Source of the DNA: Crocodylus rhombifer
Taxonomy: Eukaryota > Chordata > Crocodylia > Crocodylidae
NCBI GenBank assembly: GCA_038503035.1
Contig: JAVSML010001164.1
Span: forward strand, 1 to 64,000
Direction: 5' to 3'
Length of the DNA stretch: 64,000 nt
Below the pieces are notes generated by a model that had not been told where the DNA came from, ran no database searches, and was given only the letters and a program-made list of their open reading frames with translations. The translations under genes and the position numbers were made by a program. Shown piece by piece: positions 62,334 through 64,000 of the stretch (position 1 is the stretch's first letter; every line of letters begins with the position of its first letter).

Positions 62334-62711
62334 AAAACCTTGTCTGCTATTCAGAAAGAAATCCATTTACTATATACTAAAATACTAGCATGTAGTAGTT
62401 TACAACTAAAATACATTTTCACCGACAATCCACAGCCCACTAAGTTTAACAGGTCTGAAATACTGGGGAAACCCCCCCAACCCCAAACTGCTAATTGTTC
62501 CTGTTTTATTTAATTAGATTGTAAATTACAACCTTGAACTAGTGGAGTGAAGTATTAATACAGCATAAAGAATATGCTCTTAATCTCAAAAATCGTTGGG
62601 TTAACACAGCAAAATAATTTTGAATTACCTGTGATTGTCCTCCATGGGCAAGAGCAGGTTTTAATGCTGATCCTGTGTCACCAGATGTTAAGCTAGTAAC
62701 TGCTGTTCGAC
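39508..62711 (-). CDS. EP400: EP400 (p400), C-terminal ~1,430 residues, 29 coding exons; 5' part outside window
   Basis: EP400 is the SWI/SNF-class ATPase of the TIP60/NuA4 complex, acting on H2A.Z/H3.3 nucleosomes in the nucleus. Exons in transcript order: 62711-62629, 59030-58732, 57875-57673, 57573-57404, 57197-57001, 55992-55881, 55283-55140, 54836-54684, 54410-54327, 53376-53245, 53129-53085, 52945-52792, 51741-51500, 51115-50942, 50705-50658, 49714-49578, 49073-49017, 48925-48847, 48322-48116, 46990-46945, 46837-46734, 46565-46361, 45253-45090, 44708-44499, 44206-44011, 43789-43659, 43193-43026, 41165-41088, 39780-39508. Every junction keeps frame and shows GT/AG. Diagnostic stretches: [88 protein letters not shown]. 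It ends LKAPTKPS then TGA. The first exon listed (62.6 kb) lies in the less conserved inter-lobe insert and its 5' border is the least certain. Confidence 0.95.
41834..42792. mobile_element. GC-rich non-autonomous hAT in EP400 intron, palindromic interior
   Basis: The ends are CACCGTTTCTCAGCC on the left and, read inward from the right, CAGTGGTTCTCAACC, which is the classic hAT end. A perfect 8-bp duplication GACTAGAA flanks it at 41826-41833 and 42793-42800. The interior holds two inverted arms, roughly 42151-42280 and 42524-42667; for example CCTGGCTGGACCAGCATGGA on the left pairs with a CCTGGCCAGACTGGCATAGG equivalent on the right. It is GC-rich with long spurious open frames and has no transposase. 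Confidence 0.88.
45917..46159. mobile_element. Foldback MITE (long hairpin) in EP400 intron
   Basis: Two arms of about 105 bp form a near-perfect inverted repeat separated by a short AT-rich loop. The outer ends are CAGGGAT and ATCCCTG. Matching arm words include GGTTTTCTCTGATTTAAA with TTTAAATCAGAGAAAACC, and GTAACCCCAAATCCTCAT with ATGAGGATTTGGGGTTAC. Flanking 8-mers ATAATTAC and AGCATTAC match at six of eight, as for an old hAT insertion. Confidence 0.85.
50163..50390 (+). repeat. Old MIR-like SINE in EP400 intron
   Basis: The MIR order is visible: TTCTGCCACTGACTTGCTGT, then a GACAAAGTCCTTTGACT piece, then TTTCTGCCCCTGTAAAATGG. It lies antisense to EP400. The 3' end is uncertain. Confidence 0.65.
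50658..50705 (-). CDS. EP400: EP400 48-bp in-frame microexon
   Basis: It encodes [16 protein letters not shown] between the SANT-domain exon and the exon starting TKNSRPL. Both borders are phase 0, with acceptor TTTTACAG and donor GTGTGC, so including or skipping it keeps the frame. The peptide is strongly basic. I do not recall this peptide in the canonical human protein, where the SANT region runs directly into the NNRPLRTSQ stretch, so alternative splicing is likely. Confidence 0.75.
50942..51741 (-). CDS. EP400: EP400 SANT/Myb-like domain exons
   Basis: Two exons (51741-51500 and 51115-50942) encode the basic linker [20 protein letters not shown] and then the SANT/Myb-like domain, from [20 protein letters not shown] through [20 protein letters not shown] to [16 protein letters not shown]. 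The three spaced tryptophan/hydrophobic positions (W in EDWALL, W in NWDLV, Y in NRYENV) fit the fold. In the TIP60 complex this domain is reported to contact the acetyltransferase module. No disruption is seen. Confidence 0.93.
52202..52759. mobile_element. Tigger/mariner-like element 32 bp from an EP400 exon
   Basis: The ends are CAGACAGTCGTCAGACTTAG on the left and, read inward from the right, CAGGCAGTCCTCGACTTACA. A TA dinucleotide flanks both sides (52200-52201 and 52760-52761), as for Tc1/mariner/pogo insertions. Subterminal AACATT/TTGTAACTCA words repeat on both sides. The 558-bp body has no recognisable transposase and is a non-autonomous copy. It stops 32 bp downstream (in transcript sense) of the exon ending at 52792. 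Confidence 0.82.
54060..54225 (+). repeat. Old MIR-like SINE in EP400 intron
   Basis: It contains CCTGTTTCCCCATTTATAAA, then GATTTGTCAGGTTACATTCG, then a TATAGTGCCTGG end, the order of MIR 3' segments. Antisense to the gene. Confidence 0.6.
55814..55847 (+). repeat. 34-bp poly-G run
   Basis: An uninterrupted run of 34 G, followed by AGA and five more G, about 35 bp downstream (in transcript sense) of the EP400 exon 55992-55881. It reads as poly-C in the EP400 transcript. The length may be unstable or misassembled. Confidence 0.9.
57001..57573 (-). CDS. EP400: EP400 helicase C-terminal lobe exons
   Basis: Two exons (57573-57404 and 57197-57001) encode most of the second RecA lobe. Motif IV lies in [20 protein letters not shown]. 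Motif V is [18 protein letters not shown] with the following LNP. Motif VI is [18 protein letters not shown], in which the usual SNF2 QAxDRxHRIGQ is altered to EWCDRIGR while the arginine of DRIG is kept. To my knowledge mammalian EP400 has the same altered motif VI. The frame is intact, so the ATPase looks functional in this part; lobe 1 is outside the window. Confidence 0.93.
59150..61682. mobile_element. hAT element in EP400 intron, carrying a nested CR1
   Basis: The ends are CAGGGTAGGCAACTTTTTTG on the left and, read inward from the right, CAGGGATCGGCAGCCCCCAG. A perfect 8-bp duplication CTGTATAT flanks it at 59142-59149 and 61683-61690. Inside are GC-rich or purine-rich stretches (59.4-59.56 and 61.03-61.5 kb) interrupted by CR1 fragment C. 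Without the CR1 the element would be about 1.07 kb, similar to the other two GC-rich hATs in the window. No transposase was recognised. Confidence 0.88.
59565..61025 (-). mobile_element. CR1 LINE fragment C nested inside the hAT, dead
   Basis: On the minus strand it opens with [22 protein letters not shown] sequence and [12 protein letters not shown]. It continues through [18 protein letters not shown] and [18 protein letters not shown], then [18 protein letters not shown] with a catalytic [10 protein letters not shown] motif, and ends with [20 protein letters not shown] and the 3' UTR near 59.57 kb. A deletion near 60.92 kb removes the usual IFKKG part, and several frame breaks split the RT. 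It is younger than the hAT it sits in. Confidence 0.92.
61831..62086. repeat. Long inverted repeat (hairpin) in EP400 intron
   Basis: The arms 61831-61932 and 61985-62086 are inverted copies of each other over about 102 bp. Matching words are ATTCTATCTTCACACTTTCA, AACATGAATATA versus GTTCATGCTGGGTATATTCA, and ATATTCATCCTGTGCAA with TTGCACAGGATGAATAT. The loop is about 52 bp. It has no clear target duplication or terminal hallmark. It may be a foldback MITE. Confidence 0.85.
62300..62329 (+). repeat. 30-bp poly-T run
   Basis: An uninterrupted run of 30 T in the EP400 intron about 300 bp downstream (in transcript sense) of the exon at 62629-62711. It may be a retroposon tail, but no SINE body was recognised next to it. 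Confidence 0.85.
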
Positions 62712-63379
62712 CTGGAATACAAACTGAGGATAAACCATGTGTTTATATCTCCTTTTTTAGACGAACATCTTCCAGGCAGGGTGACATTTTACAAACACAC
62801 ACACTTGCAGACACACGAGGTTATCATAGCACACAACCTCTCAGCGTTTATGGTCATCTACTATTCCAAGCCAAGCTTGTTACAATTCAAGCAGCCTACA
62901 AATGTTTACAGCAGCTCTTTAAAAAAAAAAATAATAATAATCCAAGCTAGCTACAAAAGGAGCACCCAAGAGCTGTCAGATGCCACCCACCCTGGCTAGA
63001 CTAGAATAGTAACAGAATGTAGGTCCTCATTATTTCTGTGACAAGCTTCTTTCAAAGATTCCTCTGTTGCAACATGACTACACACTGTTTCGTGGTTGGG
63101 GAAAGGCAAGTGTGGGGGACAGCTCTTGCTTTTCACGATTTTGGAAGCCAGCCCAGTCACAAAGAAACCAAGAAGCTTCACTACAGCACCAAAAATTAAA
63201 CTGATTATATTAATACCACAGTTGTACTACAAGCATTTAGTCCATTTAAATTTCTACTTGGAAAAAAGGCTTTTCACCTACTGTCTTTCTCAGTTGATCT
63301 ACTTATCTGTTAGTGAGATGGTAATTCATTTGTCCACAGGACAGAACCAAAGTAAGAAGTTCTTATGGTTACAAAAGGT
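62712..63379. other. EP400 intron, no further exon recognised
   Basis: A 61-codon minus-strand frame at 62996-63181 lacks a convincing donor site at its end and resembles nothing I know, so the preceding EP400 exon probably lies beyond 64 kb. Confidence 0.45.
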
Positions 63380-64000
63380 GAGGGCGTACTTATACCAAGC
63401 ATCGGTGTTGATCTAATAAAGGATCACCTGGAGAGGCTGGACACCTTCAAGTCAGCTGGTCCTGACAGATTACACCTTAGGATACTCAAGGAACTGGCAG
63501 GTGTCATAGCCCAATCATTGGCAAAAATATTCAAAAACTCATGGCACTCAGGTGAAGTACCTGAAAACTGGAAGAAGGCCAATGTGGTATCCATCTTCAA
63601 GAAAAGGTGGAAATTAGATCCTGGGAATTACAGGCCAATCAGCTTGACCTCAATCCCTGGTAAGATCCTGGAGAAAATTATCAAGGAGACCCTTCTGGAT
63701 AAGGTGCCTGAAGGCAGCATCCTGAGGGATAGCCAGCATGGGTCTGTCGTGGGCAGGTCTTGCCTGGTCTCTTTCTATGACCAGGTGACATATCACGAGG
63801 GAGGAAAGATTGACGCCATATATCTGGACTTTAAAAAAAGCCTTTGATCTGGTGTCCTACAACCTCCTCATGGAAAAATTGGCCAACTGTGGCCTCGGCT
63901 ACACCACAGTCTGATGGCTGGGAAACTGGCTCCAAGGTCGGACCCAGAGAGTAGTGGTCGATGACAGCAAATCATTATGGCGTGCCACGACCAGCGGCGT
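63380..64000 (+). mobile_element. CR1 LINE fragment D, runs off the right edge, dead
   Basis: The plus strand encodes LIKDHLERLDTFKSAGPDRL, then LRILKELAGVIAQSLAKIF, ENWKKANVVSIFKKRWKLD, GNYRPISLTSIPGKILEKII and DSQHGSVVGRSCLVSFYDQ. An extra A in the A-run near 63832 shifts the frame, and a TGA replaces the usual tryptophan near 63.91 kb (TTVWWLGNWL becomes TV-stop-WLGNW). It lies antisense to EP400 and within its intron. Confidence 0.9.

Noticed and set aside
39508..62711. H/ACA snoRNA (SNORA49-like) in an EP400 intron
   Set aside because: Possible from human synteny, but I could not identify a hairpin-H-hairpin-ACA arrangement with confidence.
62996..63181. Possible extra EP400 exon
   Set aside because: No good donor at its end and no similarity that I recognise. 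Lies between an exon-like block at 62.6 kb and a CR1, so an intronic position is more likely.

Overview
The window is nuclear DNA of a non-avian sauropsid. A crocodilian is my best guess (about 0.75), with a turtle as the alternative. The evidence is a set of several CR1 LINE copies (one carries the 3' end style I associate with crocodilian CR1), old MIR-like SINEs, many non-autonomous hAT elements with 8-bp target duplications, and two spliced genes whose proteins align with vertebrate NOC4L and EP400. No bacterial, plasmid, CRISPR or phage features are present.

Layout. Positions 1-25.4 kb hold no exon I can recognise. They carry a CR1 fragment (5.3-6.4 kb), a GC-rich hAT element (7.6-8.5 kb), two short hAT-like MITEs (13.8 and 21.4 kb), a solo LTR with a 4-bp target duplication (19.3-19.8 kb), and two related 173-bp elements (16.9 and 20.6 kb). 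From 36.4 down to 25.4 kb, on the minus strand, lies a complete NOC4L gene of 14 coding exons (507 codons plus stop), starting in a CpG-rich promoter. From the right edge down to 39.5 kb, also on the minus strand, lies the 3' part of EP400: 29 coding exons giving the last ~1,430 residues, from the insert between the ATPase lobes through the helicase C-terminal lobe, the SANT/Myb-like domain and the glutamine-rich tail. The two genes are in tandem, EP400 upstream and NOC4L downstream.

The short EP400-NOC4L spacer (36.4-39.5 kb) is packed with repeats: a MITE family, a 56-bp tandem block, and a ~175-bp tandem array split by a MITE. In the human order EP400-DDX51-NOC4L, DDX51 sits in this place, head to head with NOC4L. 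I see no DDX51 exon here. EP400 introns hold further elements: a palindromic GC-rich hAT, a Tigger-like element 32 bp from an exon, two long foldback hairpins, a 34-bp poly-G run, and a CR1 nested inside a hAT. A further CR1 runs off the right edge.

Function. NOC4L acts in nucleolar 40S subunit assembly. EP400 is the SWI/SNF-type ATPase of the TIP60/NuA4 complex and works on H2A.Z chromatin. Nothing in the sequence links the two beyond adjacency. I found no clearly novel molecular system. The most interesting signals are the missing DDX51, the duplicated segment bracketing NOC4L exons 1-2, the paired 173-bp elements and the intronic hairpins.
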